Assembly (NCBI GenBank): GCA_002787235.1
Contig: PCWG01000033.1
Location: 188,438 to 252,437 of the forward strand
DNA: 64,000 nucleotides
Direction: 5' to 3'
Source: Nitrospinae bacterium CG11_big_fil_rev_8_21_14_0_20_45_15
GTDB lineage: Bacteria > Nitrospinota > Nitrospinia > Nitrospinales > VA-1
Shown here: one piece after another, positions 17,085-24,292 of the stretch
How the letters are laid out: every line of letters begins with the position of its first letter
Numbering within the stretch: position 1 is the stretch's first letter
Program-made: the position numbers and the translations under genes
The notes under the pieces: generated by a model
Database searches by the model: none
The model's input: the letters and a program-made list of their open reading frames with translations, nothing else
Told to the model about the DNA's origin: nothing

Positions 17085-18275
17085 TTAGAGTCTGTTACAC
17101 AGTTTCTTCATAACGAGAGGTGACAGTAAAGTAGTAAAAGCGATCACTATAACCAACGCGGCGTAAATCTCATTATTGAGAATTTTGCTTTCTCGTCCCA
17201 GTTCAGCGAAGATAAGTCCAACTTCACCTCGCGGGATCATAGCGGTACCAATTATCCAACGAGTGTTCCATGATTCTTGAATAAGCCAGGGGCCCGCTAA
17301 TTTACCTATTATAGCGACGACCATCAGTGTCATTGAAAAGATCCAAATGAATGAGGAACTCCAATCGATCTGACGCAGGTTTAAAGATAAACCGACCACT
17401 ACAAAAAATATTGGAGTGAACAAGTAGATGATCGGTTCCATTTCTTTTTCAACGTGCTCGGCAAAAGATTGATCGGCATGCAATGCGGCACCGAAGGGTA
17501 AAACGAAGCGTCTGGATAGAGCGAGACCGGCCGCGAAACCACCTAGTATTTCGGGGGCACCCAAGATATGGGCCAGCCAGGCAAAGAATAAAACCAGTGA
17601 AACGATCATGGTAGGAATCAAGCCGGGAATTTCTGTGGTCGAATTGAAGTGCTTGATGATAGCAGACATCGATTTGGCCGCTATGGGAGCGGCAATGAAG
17701 AAAGTGCTTAAAAATAGAATGACTTTGCTTGCATTTCCCAGAGAAACCCCCCCGCCAATGGAGAACTCATAAAGTAGTGCCAGAAGGACAACTCCCATCA
17801 CATCATCCAGAATCGCCGCGCCTAATATTATCTGGCCCTCTGGGGTCTGATCGCGCTTAAGGTCTGTTAGAACACGAGCGGTGATGCCAATACTAGTCGC
17901 AGTGAGTGTTCCGCCAATAAATAATGAGACAAGCAGTGAAAGACCAAACACCCCATATCCAACGCTGAAACCAAGGATGAGAGGTAAAACGAAACCTGTT
18001 AAGGCAACCACTAGAGACTTGGTACCTGCCCGGACCAGTTTCTGTGGATCGGTTTCTAAACCAACCTTGAACAAAAGGAGGATAATACCAATTTCGGCCA
18101 TGAGTTTTATAGCTTCAAAAGGTTGAATCCATCCGAGCAAACTGGGGCCTAATACGATGCCTGCCAGCAACTCACCAATGACAGCAGGAATCTTTAGTCT
18201 TACAGCCAGCTCTGCAAAGATTCGTGCCGTAAGAAGGATGACGAGCAGAAGTAGAAAAAAATGATGAGTTTGCAT
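17085..18275 (-). CDS. Cation:proton antiporter (CPA2/KefB family)
   Basis: The 396-residue protein has about twelve membrane spans and ends without a TrkA-N domain, so it is the transport module only. The core CPA2 motifs are visible: P-A-V-I-G-E-L-L-A-G-I-V-L-G-P-S-L-L-G near the start, the T-A-T-S-I-G-I-T-A-R-V-L-T-D helix, and A-A-I-L-D-D-V-M-G (the Asp-Asp ion-binding pair, about residues 153-161). R-G-E-V-G-L-I-F is near the C-terminus. It should exchange Na+ or K+ for H+ at the inner membrane. It is a single gene with a 100-base gap to its neighbour. Confidence 0.9.
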   Translation of the reverse strand: MQTHHFFLLLLVILLTARIFAELAVRLKIPAVIGELLAGIVLGPSLLGWIQPFEAIKLMAEIGIILLLFKVGLETDPQKLVRAGTKSLVVALTGFVLPLILGFSVGYGVFGLSLLVSLFIGGTLTATSIGITARVLTDLKRDQTPEGQIILGAAILDDVMGVVLLALLYEFSIGGGVSLGNASKVILFLSTFFIAAPIAAKSMSAIIKHFNSTTEIPGLIPTMIVSLVLFFAWLAHILGAPEILGGFAAGLALSRRFVLPFGAALHADQSFAEHVEKEMEPIIYLFTPIFFVVVGLSLNLRQIDWSSSFIWIFSMTLMVVAIIGKLAGPWLIQESWNTRWIIGTAMIPRGEVGLIFAELGRESKILNNEIYAALVIVIAFTTLLSPLVMKKLCNRL

Positions 18276-18374
18276 TGTGGTGCGATAATGGTTTGACCTG
18301 TAAAGTCCACAAGAACGATTTCCAAACAGAAAACCTGTCTCTTATTAAACCTGTAAAAATGAATCCAAATTTAT

Positions 18375-19151
18375 CTATTTGAGTGCCTGATTCAGCAACA
18401 ATGCGAGACGGACGCCTGCCTGACGAATCCGCAAATCAACAATTTCCCGACTGCGCCGGATGTATTCCTTGCTCATCGGAGTGGTTAATTTGTAAACATG
18501 ATCTATCGCAAAAAGCCGCGATTCATTGATCCATATTTCGGCAGATAGATTTCCCCATTCTTCAATGGATTGAGGAGTGATGCCAAGATTCAGGCGTTCT
18601 GCATAGCCAGGCATTTTACCATAGCCCCCCTGTAACAGCCCGCTATCCCAAAGCGCATGGAGATTGGTCTTGTCGCCACGAAATTGAATGGGGATGGAAT
18701 TCCCTCCACGATCATTACGGTTTCCTGCATGCAGAGGTTGATGCGCGTCCCCCACAAGATGCGCCAGGTATTTGATAGCCGTTGTTTTTTCTTCATTGCT
18801 TGCCGTGTTGTTTTTCAGCACTTGAGTGAAAGTGATTATTTTTTCAACGACACATTCCCCGGTTTTACAATCGCGATTCTTTTCATAAAAAAGTTTTCCC
18901 TCCGCGATATTGACGTAATGCCAGGGTCCCTGCTTTTTCTTTTTTCGGACTGTGTCAGCCCACTTTGCAACTCTTTCGAGACGACGTATGTTGTAACGGT
19001 TTGTAAGAGTTTTTTTTATTTCGGGAGTTAAATGCTGGTCGGCAATCCAACCTATGGCTTGATGCGCCTGAGGCCCCCAGGCAAAGGCATTGGGAGCGGT
19101 AAATAATAGTACGGTGAGGAAAATCAAACCCGTTGAAATTAATTTTTTCAT
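18375..19151 (-). CDS. Secreted S1/P1-type nuclease
   Basis: Using the ATG at 19151 the 258-residue protein starts with a signal peptide (M-K-K-L-I-S..., cleavage after A-F-A near residue 23). The mature chain would begin with Trp, the residue whose amino group binds zinc in S1/P1 nucleases. Further expected zinc ligands are present: W-G-P-Q-A-H (His), A-K-W-A-D (Asp), W-H-Y-V-N (His), and the H-L-V-G-D-A-H-Q-P-L-H-A-G cluster followed by D-R-G-G-N. This family needs three zinc ions and cuts single-stranded DNA and RNA, here in the periplasm or outside. A longer frame starting at 19229 would bury the signal and is not preferred. Confidence 0.9.
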   Translation of the reverse strand: MKKLISTGLIFLTVLLFTAPNAFAWGPQAHQAIGWIADQHLTPEIKKTLTNRYNIRRLERVAKWADTVRKKKKQGPWHYVNIAEGKLFYEKNRDCKTGECVVEKIITFTQVLKNNTASNEEKTTAIKYLAHLVGDAHQPLHAGNRNDRGGNSIPIQFRGDKTNLHALWDSGLLQGGYGKMPGYAERLNLGITPQSIEEWGNLSAEIWINESRLFAIDHVYKLTTPMSKEYIRRSREIVDLRIRQAGVRLALLLNQALK

Positions 19152-19283
19152 AGTTCCTTTTCGTTTTTCTGCAAATTGACTTCCTTTACTCCATAGGCTA
19201 ACCTTCACCTTATTGTCAGAGGATAGCATTTTTAAAGTTACTCTCGAATATTTTCAGCACAATACTTCTTTGTAGGTTGAGTC

Positions 19284-20009
19284 TTGCCCTCTATTTCTAC
19301 AGTTTTTTATACGATCCGATTCTGGTTTCTGGCATTTATTCTTACCTTTGTGTTGAGCCTGACCGCTGTGGTCGTGCGATTGTTTGATCCCTCGGGCAAT
19401 CTTTCACATAAAGTTTCGGCACTGTGGTGCCGCTTGCTGTGTGAGTGGAACGGTGTGGAGGTGACGCTTGAGGGGATGGAAAATGTGGACCGGGAGCACC
19501 CGCAAATTTTCCTGGCGAATCATCAGGGCTATTTCGATATTTTTGCGCTGTCAGGGTATCTGCCGGTGCAGATCCGATGGGTTGCCAAGGCCAGCTTGTT
19601 CAAAGTGCCGTTTCTTGGCTGGGCCATGCGCGCTTCGGATTATGTGAGTGTGGCCAGGGACGATAGAAAAAATGCTTACAAGGCGTTCTTGGCATCGCTT
19701 GAGAAAGTGAAATCCGGTGCCTCAATCATTATTTTCCCTGAGGGCACGCGTTCCAAAGATGGAAGCATTGGACCTTTTAAAAAGGGCAGTGGCTTGCTGG
19801 CGACACGTTCCGGTGCCCCTGTCATTCCTACAACGCTGATTGGAAGCTACGATATCATTCAGAAGGGGAGTGCCTGGATCAAGCCGGGTCGGGTAAAAAT
19901 CATCCTTTCTCCGCCGATAAAAATGGATTCTAAAAGTGATGACAAGGGGGAAGGGGAGCTTGACCGGATTCGCGGGATCATTTGTGAAAATTTTGAGCAA
20001 GGCATTTAG
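19284..20009 (+). CDS. 1-acyl-sn-glycerol-3-phosphate acyltransferase (PlsC family)
   Basis: The 241-residue protein starts at TTG 19284. One or two N-terminal membrane spans precede the acyltransferase domain. The catalytic H-x4-D motif is in A-N-H-Q-G-Y-F-D, the glycerol-phosphate-binding motif is F-P-E-G-T-R-S, and the later T-R-S-G-A-P-V-I-P motif IV is also present. PlsC acylates lysophosphatidic acid at sn-2 in phospholipid synthesis. The gene is single and divergent from the nuclease gene. Confidence 0.9.
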   Translation: MPSISTVFYTIRFWFLAFILTFVLSLTAVVVRLFDPSGNLSHKVSALWCRLLCEWNGVEVTLEGMENVDREHPQIFLANHQGYFDIFALSGYLPVQIRWVAKASLFKVPFLGWAMRASDYVSVARDDRKNAYKAFLASLEKVKSGASIIIFPEGTRSKDGSIGPFKKGSGLLATRSGAPVIPTTLIGSYDIIQKGSAWIKPGRVKIILSPPIKMDSKSDDKGEGELDRIRGIICENFEQGI

Positions 20010-20012
20010 GCC

Positions 20013-20069
20013 AAAATAAAACGCCCCACTGTAAGTCCTCAAATTCATGATGGGGGACTCACAGCAGGG
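20013..20069 (-). terminator. Probable terminator after the BolA-Grx-Prx-like operon
   Basis: Arms CTGTAAGTCC (20029-20038) and GGACTCACAG (20055-20064) pair with one mismatch. On the minus strand the stem runs into GGGGCGTTTTATTTT, a T-rich tract. It lies between the ends of the convergent PlsC and peroxiredoxin-like genes. Confidence 0.5.
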
Positions 20070-20152
20070 CCGACTGGTTTGCGCACGATTTGCAAAGTGT
20101 TTTGCAAAAGTGCCGCCTGATCGCTACTGCTCAAAGAGCGACAGCTCTATGC

Positions 20153-20680
20153 TCAGGCACTTTTTTTTTCTTTTTGGATGAATTCCCAAATTTCGGAAGG
20201 ATGGTTTCTGAGATCTTCCAGATTTCTCCAAACTCCTCGAATCATGCCGGTTTTATCAATGACAAAGGTTGTGCGGTCGATGATTTTAGTCATTTTCCCC
20301 AAATCGTCTATCTCTTTGATAACGCCATAAGCCTCGGTTGCTTTTTTGTATTCATCGGCCAGAAGGGTGAATCCCAATTGGTAGATTTCGATGAATTGCT
20401 GATGCGAGTTGACACCGTTCCAGCTACATCCCAAGACTTCTACATCCCGCTTTTTGAATTTACGGTTCCATTCATTGAACCCGATCATCAGGCGAGTGTC
20501 TTCCGGACTGCTGTCTTGCGCGTAGAAGCACAGAACAACCCATTTTTTGTCCAGAAAGTCCTTGAGCTTGATCATGACCTTCTCTTCAGCAGAAGGGCTG
20601 GTTTCCCCCGCTTTGTAACCGTATACGGCAGGCAGGTCGAATCCGGGAGCCCGGTCGCCAACCTCTAGTTCATCCGGCAT
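20153..20680 (-). CDS. Peroxiredoxin-like protein lacking the peroxidatic cysteine
   Basis: The 175-residue protein has the AhpC/TSA (Bcp-like) fold signature: G-D-R-A-P-G-F-D-L-P at the start, W-V-V-L-C-F-Y strand, then the active-site loop, E-V-L-G-C-S strand and L-L-A-D. In peroxiredoxins the loop reads P-x3-T-P-G-C-T; here it is F-Y-A-Q-D-S-S-P-E-D-T, with Asp (codon GAC) where the peroxidatic Cys should be. Two other Cys (in V-L-C-F-Y and L-G-C-S) are not at the catalytic place. It is therefore unlikely to be a classical peroxidase. It is the last gene of a BolA-glutaredoxin-Prx-like set. Confidence 0.8.
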   Translation of the reverse strand: MPDELEVGDRAPGFDLPAVYGYKAGETSPSAEEKVMIKLKDFLDKKWVVLCFYAQDSSPEDTRLMIGFNEWNRKFKKRDVEVLGCSWNGVNSHQQFIEIYQLGFTLLADEYKKATEAYGVIKEIDDLGKMTKIIDRTTFVIDKTGMIRGVWRNLEDLRNHPSEIWEFIQKEKKSA

Positions 20681-20710
20681 AATATCCTCTACAGAATGGG
20701 TTTGCGACGA

Positions 20711-21031
20711 TTATTCGCCAAATGCGGCTTTGAGCAAAGGCTCAACTTCGCCTTTGGCTTCCATTTCGTCCAGAATGTCGGTATCGCCGTAGAATTTGCC
20801 GTCGATAAAAACTTTGGGGAGCGTCGGCCAGTTGGTCATCTTGTTCAAGGCTTCTCTTTTTTGCATATTCTCCAAAACATTCACTACTTCAAAAGGATAT
20901 CCATATTTTGAGAAAAACTGGATGGTCTCTACAGTGAAACCGCATTGAGGTGCGGTTCGTGTGCCTTTTCCATAGATCAAAATTTTATTGTTTTTAACTT
21001 CTTCTTTTATTTCATCGTCTAAATTGGACAT
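20711..21031 (-). CDS. Monothiol glutaredoxin (Grx4/GrxD type)
   Basis: This 106-residue protein is of single-domain Grx length. The conserved K-G-T-x3-P-x-C-G-F-S signature appears as G-K-G-T-R-T-A-P-Q-C-G-F-T, one conservative change from the usual C-G-F-S. The W-P-T-L-P-K-V-F-I-D-G and G-D-T-D-I motifs that bind glutathione are present. CGFS-type glutaredoxins hold a [2Fe-2S] cluster with glutathione and hand it on, often in complex with a BolA protein. The BolA gene sits 67 bases upstream, which supports that role. Confidence 0.92.
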   Translation of the reverse strand: MSNLDDEIKEEVKNNKILIYGKGTRTAPQCGFTVETIQFFSKYGYPFEVVNVLENMQKREALNKMTNWPTLPKVFIDGKFYGDTDILDEMEAKGEVEPLLKAAFGE

Positions 21032-21098
21032 CTTATGCTCCTATTGCAATCATTGGGTTAAAAGTTATGTTTAATAGGATCGCTTGTGTGAGCGATTT

Positions 21099-21332
21099 TT
21101 ATTCAGGTGTGGCTGTTTTAATTTCTGCGGCATGAATCCGACCATCCTGCATTGCGGGATTCAGGGTTTCTTGAACGGCTCGGTGCCGCTCCATGATATT
21201 CATGCTCTCAAACGCTTTTGAGGTAACGTGGATGATGAAGTGATCCTTCATGCCTGTTTTATCCATGACATTCACATCTGCGTCTGGAATGCCTGATTGT
21301 ACGAGGCCGATCAAATTTTCGATACTGATCAT
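21099..21332 (-). CDS. BolA/IbaG family protein
   Basis: The 77-residue length and the sequence fit a BolA domain: N-terminal helix, V-N-V-M-D strand, D-H-F-I-I-H-V, and the conserved helix/strand H-R-A-V-Q-E-T-L-N-P with I-H-A-A-E-I-K-T at the end. BolA proteins pair with CGFS glutaredoxins to bind a shared [2Fe-2S] cluster, and the next gene is such a glutaredoxin. The first gene of its operon; the ATG is preceded by AAGGAG. Confidence 0.9.
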   Translation of the reverse strand: MISIENLIGLVQSGIPDADVNVMDKTGMKDHFIIHVTSKAFESMNIMERHRAVQETLNPAMQDGRIHAAEIKTATPE

Positions 21333-21584
21333 TGACGTCTATTTCTCCTTTGGATGGTTATCCAACCCATTGGGCTGTAGTTGTTTTGATTCAAATTATT
21401 TAAAAAGGTTTTATGGAAGGGGCAAGAAAATTTACGGTCCTTAAAAAAAAATGCCTCAAATGGCTGGTACAGCTAAAAAACACTGCGAAATCCATTCAAC
21501 ACGAATTCTTTGTAGAACCGTATATTACCATCAAATTCGCCCACAATCAAAAGGATGAATGTTCTGGCAGTAAGCTTTGCGACT

Positions 21585-22595
21585 TTAGAATTGTTTCAGA
21601 AAGCGGAGGTCATTTTCGTAAAAGAGGCGGATGTCATGTATCCCGAATTTGAGCATGGCAATGCGCTCGATTCCTAAACCGAAAGCAAAACCCGTCCACT
21701 CTTCAGGATCGTAATTGACCGCGTTGAACACCGCGGGGTCAACCATTCCCGCACCGAGGATCTCCAGCCATCCGGTTTGTGAGCAGACGCGACAGCCCTG
21801 GCCTTTGCACATCACACATTGAATATCCACTTCAGCACTGGGGCAGGTAAAGGGAAAAAAGCTGGGGCGAAAGCGTAATTTTGTGTTTGCACCAAATACC
21901 TTTTGCAGGAATTGATCCATGATCCCTTTCAGATGGCTGAATGAAACGCCTTTATCGACCATCAAACCCTCAATCTGGTGAAACATGGGGGTGTGAGAAA
22001 TATCGGAATCGCAACGGTAAACTTTTCCGGGTGCGATGATGCGAAGAGGAGGCCGGCAATTTTCCATGACATGAATCTGCACCGGCGAGGTGTGCGTGCG
22101 GAGTACGGTTTCTTCTTCCACATAAAAGGTATCCTGCATATCCCGAGCGGGATGTTCCTTGGGAATATTGAGAGCCTCAAAATTATAGTATTCGGTTTCG
22201 ATCTCAGGGCCTTCTTCAACTGAAAATCCAAGGCTGTAAAATATAGAGATGATTTCTTCTGTCACCTGCGTGACGGGGTGCTGAGAACCAAAAGCTTGTC
22301 GGCGTCCTGGAAGCGTCGGATCAAAAGCAGAGCGGGTACTCGCCTTGGGCTGGAGGACGGAGCCGTCTTCAATTTCCTTTAATCTGGACTCGATATAGAC
22401 TTTGAGGTCGTTCAAATGTTTACCGGCCTCGCGTTTTTGATCAGGGGTGAGGGATTTCAGCTCTTTCATTGCCAGTGAAAGACTGCCCTTCTTGCCAATA
22501 TAGTCGGAACGAAGCCGTTGCCATTGCTCGGGTGTAGAAACGGAGGGTGCCTGCGAGTCGAACTCGATACGGATTTGTTTCAATTGGTCTTGCAT
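21585..22595 (-). CDS. pheS: Phenylalanine-tRNA ligase alpha subunit
   Basis: The 336-residue protein is a full PheS: N-terminal coiled-coil that binds tRNA-Phe (about 1-95), then the class II catalytic core with motif 2-like F-x-R-P-S-x-F-P-F-T and motif 3 F-G-L-G-I-E-R-I-A-M-L-K. It carries a C-x2-C-x4-C-x2-C segment common in bacterial PheS (C-V-M-C-K-G-Q-G-C-R-V-C). It ends with D-L-R-F-L-K-Q-F, as expected. The beta-subunit gene pheT, almost always next, is not found downstream; the bases after pheS lead straight to the BolA operon. Confidence 0.96.
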   Translation of the reverse strand: MQDQLKQIRIEFDSQAPSVSTPEQWQRLRSDYIGKKGSLSLAMKELKSLTPDQKREAGKHLNDLKVYIESRLKEIEDGSVLQPKASTRSAFDPTLPGRRQAFGSQHPVTQVTEEIISIFYSLGFSVEEGPEIETEYYNFEALNIPKEHPARDMQDTFYVEEETVLRTHTSPVQIHVMENCRPPLRIIAPGKVYRCDSDISHTPMFHQIEGLMVDKGVSFSHLKGIMDQFLQKVFGANTKLRFRPSFFPFTCPSAEVDIQCVMCKGQGCRVCSQTGWLEILGAGMVDPAVFNAVNYDPEEWTGFAFGLGIERIAMLKFGIHDIRLFYENDLRFLKQF

Positions 22596-23042
22596 AATTT
22601 TGGTGGCCAGGTTCTCTGTGAAAATGGATAATCGCTACCGCTCCTGTAATGCAAGGCTTCTGTTTGCCAGCCCCAGGCTTTATCTGTTCTGTTGTTTTGA
22701 AACCAATTTCTGCTGGTAGGTGTGAAAATTCTTCGATCGAGCAGGATCAGTAGTTTTCAACGATTGCCACGCCTGGGTTCATACTCCAGAGAGAAAAACG
22801 GTATGCGCGTTGGCAGGAGAAGGGATTTTTATGATTGTGCGAAATTACGGGAACGCTGGTAAACGCACACGCTTCTACCGCTCAGACGGGTGTCACCTGC
22901 GTCCAGAGGTGGCGTTTGAGGGGCCACAAATGGCAACCCATCAGCTACTTCCATGATGGGTTGCGCGAAATGATGGACGCAACTAAACTCGATCCGCAAA
23001 ACACACGGACTCTCTGGCTTGATACCTTTGCCGAGACGTTGC
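22596..23042. other. 447-bp gap between rplT and pheS
   Basis: The gap is unusually long for this operon. The most notable element is a perfect inverted repeat of 11 bases per arm (22933-22943 and 22954-22964) with a ten-base loop; no T run follows on either strand. I see no T-box or Phe-rich leader peptide. Short open frames here are unsupported. Confidence 0.5.
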
Positions 23043-23411
23043 CTATGCAGGAACGGCTTGCAAATGTTCGCGTGCTGTCTTTGTCAATGCCCTGAAGGAT
23101 GCTTCATTTTCAATAGCCATATTGGACAAAACTTTTCGGTCCAGCTCGATATTGGCTTTTTTGAGTCCATGCATGAACTTGCTGTAGGTCAGACCTTCAG
23201 CGCGAACAGCGGCATTGATTCGTGCAATCCACAGACGACGGAAATCTCGTTTTCTAACACGTCTGTCGCGGTAAGCATAGCTAAGAGCTTTGAGTACGGC
23301 TTCTTTAGCTTTGCGATAGTTTCTGCTTCGCATACCGCGAAATCCCTTTGCCAACTTCAGGATTTTTTTGCGGCGATTTCTTGATATTGTTCCGTTAACT
23401 GCTCGGGCCAT
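23043..23411 (-). CDS. rplT: 50S ribosomal protein L20
   Basis: The 122-residue, strongly basic protein begins M-A-R-A-V and has the family pattern K-G-F-R-G-x-R-x-x-N-Y-R-x-A, followed by Y-A-Y-R-D-R-R-x-R-K-R-D-F-R-x-L-W-I-x-R-I-N-A-A. L20 is needed early in assembly of the large subunit and represses its own operon in well-studied bacteria. It follows rpmI by 50 bases. Confidence 0.98.
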   Translation of the reverse strand: MARAVNGTISRNRRKKILKLAKGFRGMRSRNYRKAKEAVLKALSYAYRDRRVRKRDFRRLWIARINAAVRAEGLTYSKFMHGLKKANIELDRKVLSNMAIENEASFRALTKTAREHLQAVPA

Positions 23412-23461
23412 CTGATTCTCCTTTAATTTCCGTCAATGCGTTGTTCTGAGTACAAGGGATG

Positions 23462-23659
23462 TTAGGCATAGGGAGTCAAACGTTTCACACGTTTGGCGGC
23501 TCCACCTGTCAAGATATCCGATTTTCTCAGATTTCTTTTTCTCTTGGTCGTTTTTGAAGTCAGGATATGGCTGGTGAAGGCTTTATTGCGCTTGATTTTG
23601 CCTGTTCCTGTTCTGGAAAAACGTTTGGCTGTGCTTTTGTGGGTCTTCATTTTAGGCAT
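23462..23659 (-). CDS. rpmI: 50S ribosomal protein L35
   Basis: The 65-residue, very basic protein matches L35 in length and motif: [14 protein letters not shown] at the start, then H-I-L-T-S-K-T-x-K-R-K-R-N-L-R, as in L35 throughout bacteria. It lies in the standard infC-rpmI-rplT order, 45 bases after infC. Confidence 0.98.
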   Translation of the reverse strand: MPKMKTHKSTAKRFSRTGTGKIKRNKAFTSHILTSKTTKRKRNLRKSDILTGGAAKRVKRLTPYA

Positions 23660-23704
23660 AATATTATCTTTCGTAGTTCTTTTAGCTAAGCGATTTAAAA
23701 ACTG

Positions 23705-24220
23705 TTATTTTTTCTTCGTATTTGGGGCCAATACCATCATCAAGGTTCTTCCTTCTTGCTTGGAAGATTGTTCCACAATGGTGGTTTCTTCAGTTTCTTT
23801 TACGATTCTATCCAGTATCTCTTGCCCCTTATTGCGGTGAACAATTTCGCGACCGCGAAAAAAGATCACTACTTTAACTTTATCTCCGGCTTCTATGAAG
23901 CGACGCACATGCTTGAGCTTGAAATCATAGTCGTGTTCATCGGTTGTCGGTCGAAATTTGACTTCTTTCAGATGAATAATTTTTTGATTTTTCTTAGCTT
24001 CGTGGGCGCGTTTGCTCTGTCGATACTTGAACTTGCCATAATCCATCACTCGACAAACAGGAGGTACGGCATTTGGCGCAACTTCCACCAAATCCATTTC
24101 TTGGTCTTTGGCTAACGCGAGAGCTTCGGGTACCGACATTGTGCCTAGGGGATCGCCATTCTCTGCGATGACGCTCACTTCCTTGGCACGAATCATTTGG
24201 TTTATGCGTTGCTTTTTAAT
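23705..24220 (-). CDS. infC: Translation initiation factor IF-3 with AUU start
   Basis: The protein has the two IF3 domains, with V-C-R-V-M-D-Y-G-K-F-K-Y in the linker region and V-K-F-R-P-T-T-D-E-H-D-Y-D near the start of the C-domain. The ATG at 24196 has no ribosome-binding site and would trim the conserved N-terminus. Eight codons upstream, in frame, an ATT at 24218-24220 is preceded by AAGGAG at a spacing of seven. Starting there gives M-K-K-Q-R-I-N-Q-M-I-R-A (171 residues), where R-I-N-x-x-I-R-A is the conserved IF3 beginning. AUU initiation is used in E. coli infC for autoregulation, because IF3 itself rejects non-AUG starts; the same logic likely holds here. Confidence 0.95.
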   Translation of the reverse strand: MKKQRINQMIRAKEVSVIAENGDPLGTMSVPEALALAKDQEMDLVEVAPNAVPPVCRVMDYGKFKYRQSKRAHEAKKNQKIIHLKEVKFRPTTDEHDYDFKLKHVRRFIEAGDKVKVVIFFRGREIVHRNKGQEILDRIVKETEETTIVEQSSKQEGRTLMMVLAPNTKKK

Positions 24221-24292
24221 TAAGAAACTCCTTCGTAGTAATAAATTATCGCTAATACCTGCTCGATCATTGCTTGTCTAAAGCCAAGCGGA

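Noticed and set aside
22596-23042. T-box or phenylalanine leader peptide controlling pheS
   Set aside because: No T-box core motif and no short Phe-rich open frame followed by an attenuator could be found.
22835-23095. 86-codon plus-strand frame across the rplT-pheS gap and the rplT 3' end
   Set aside because: It overlaps rplT on the opposite strand, has no recognisable family and no clear ribosome-binding site for a gene that would run against the operon.
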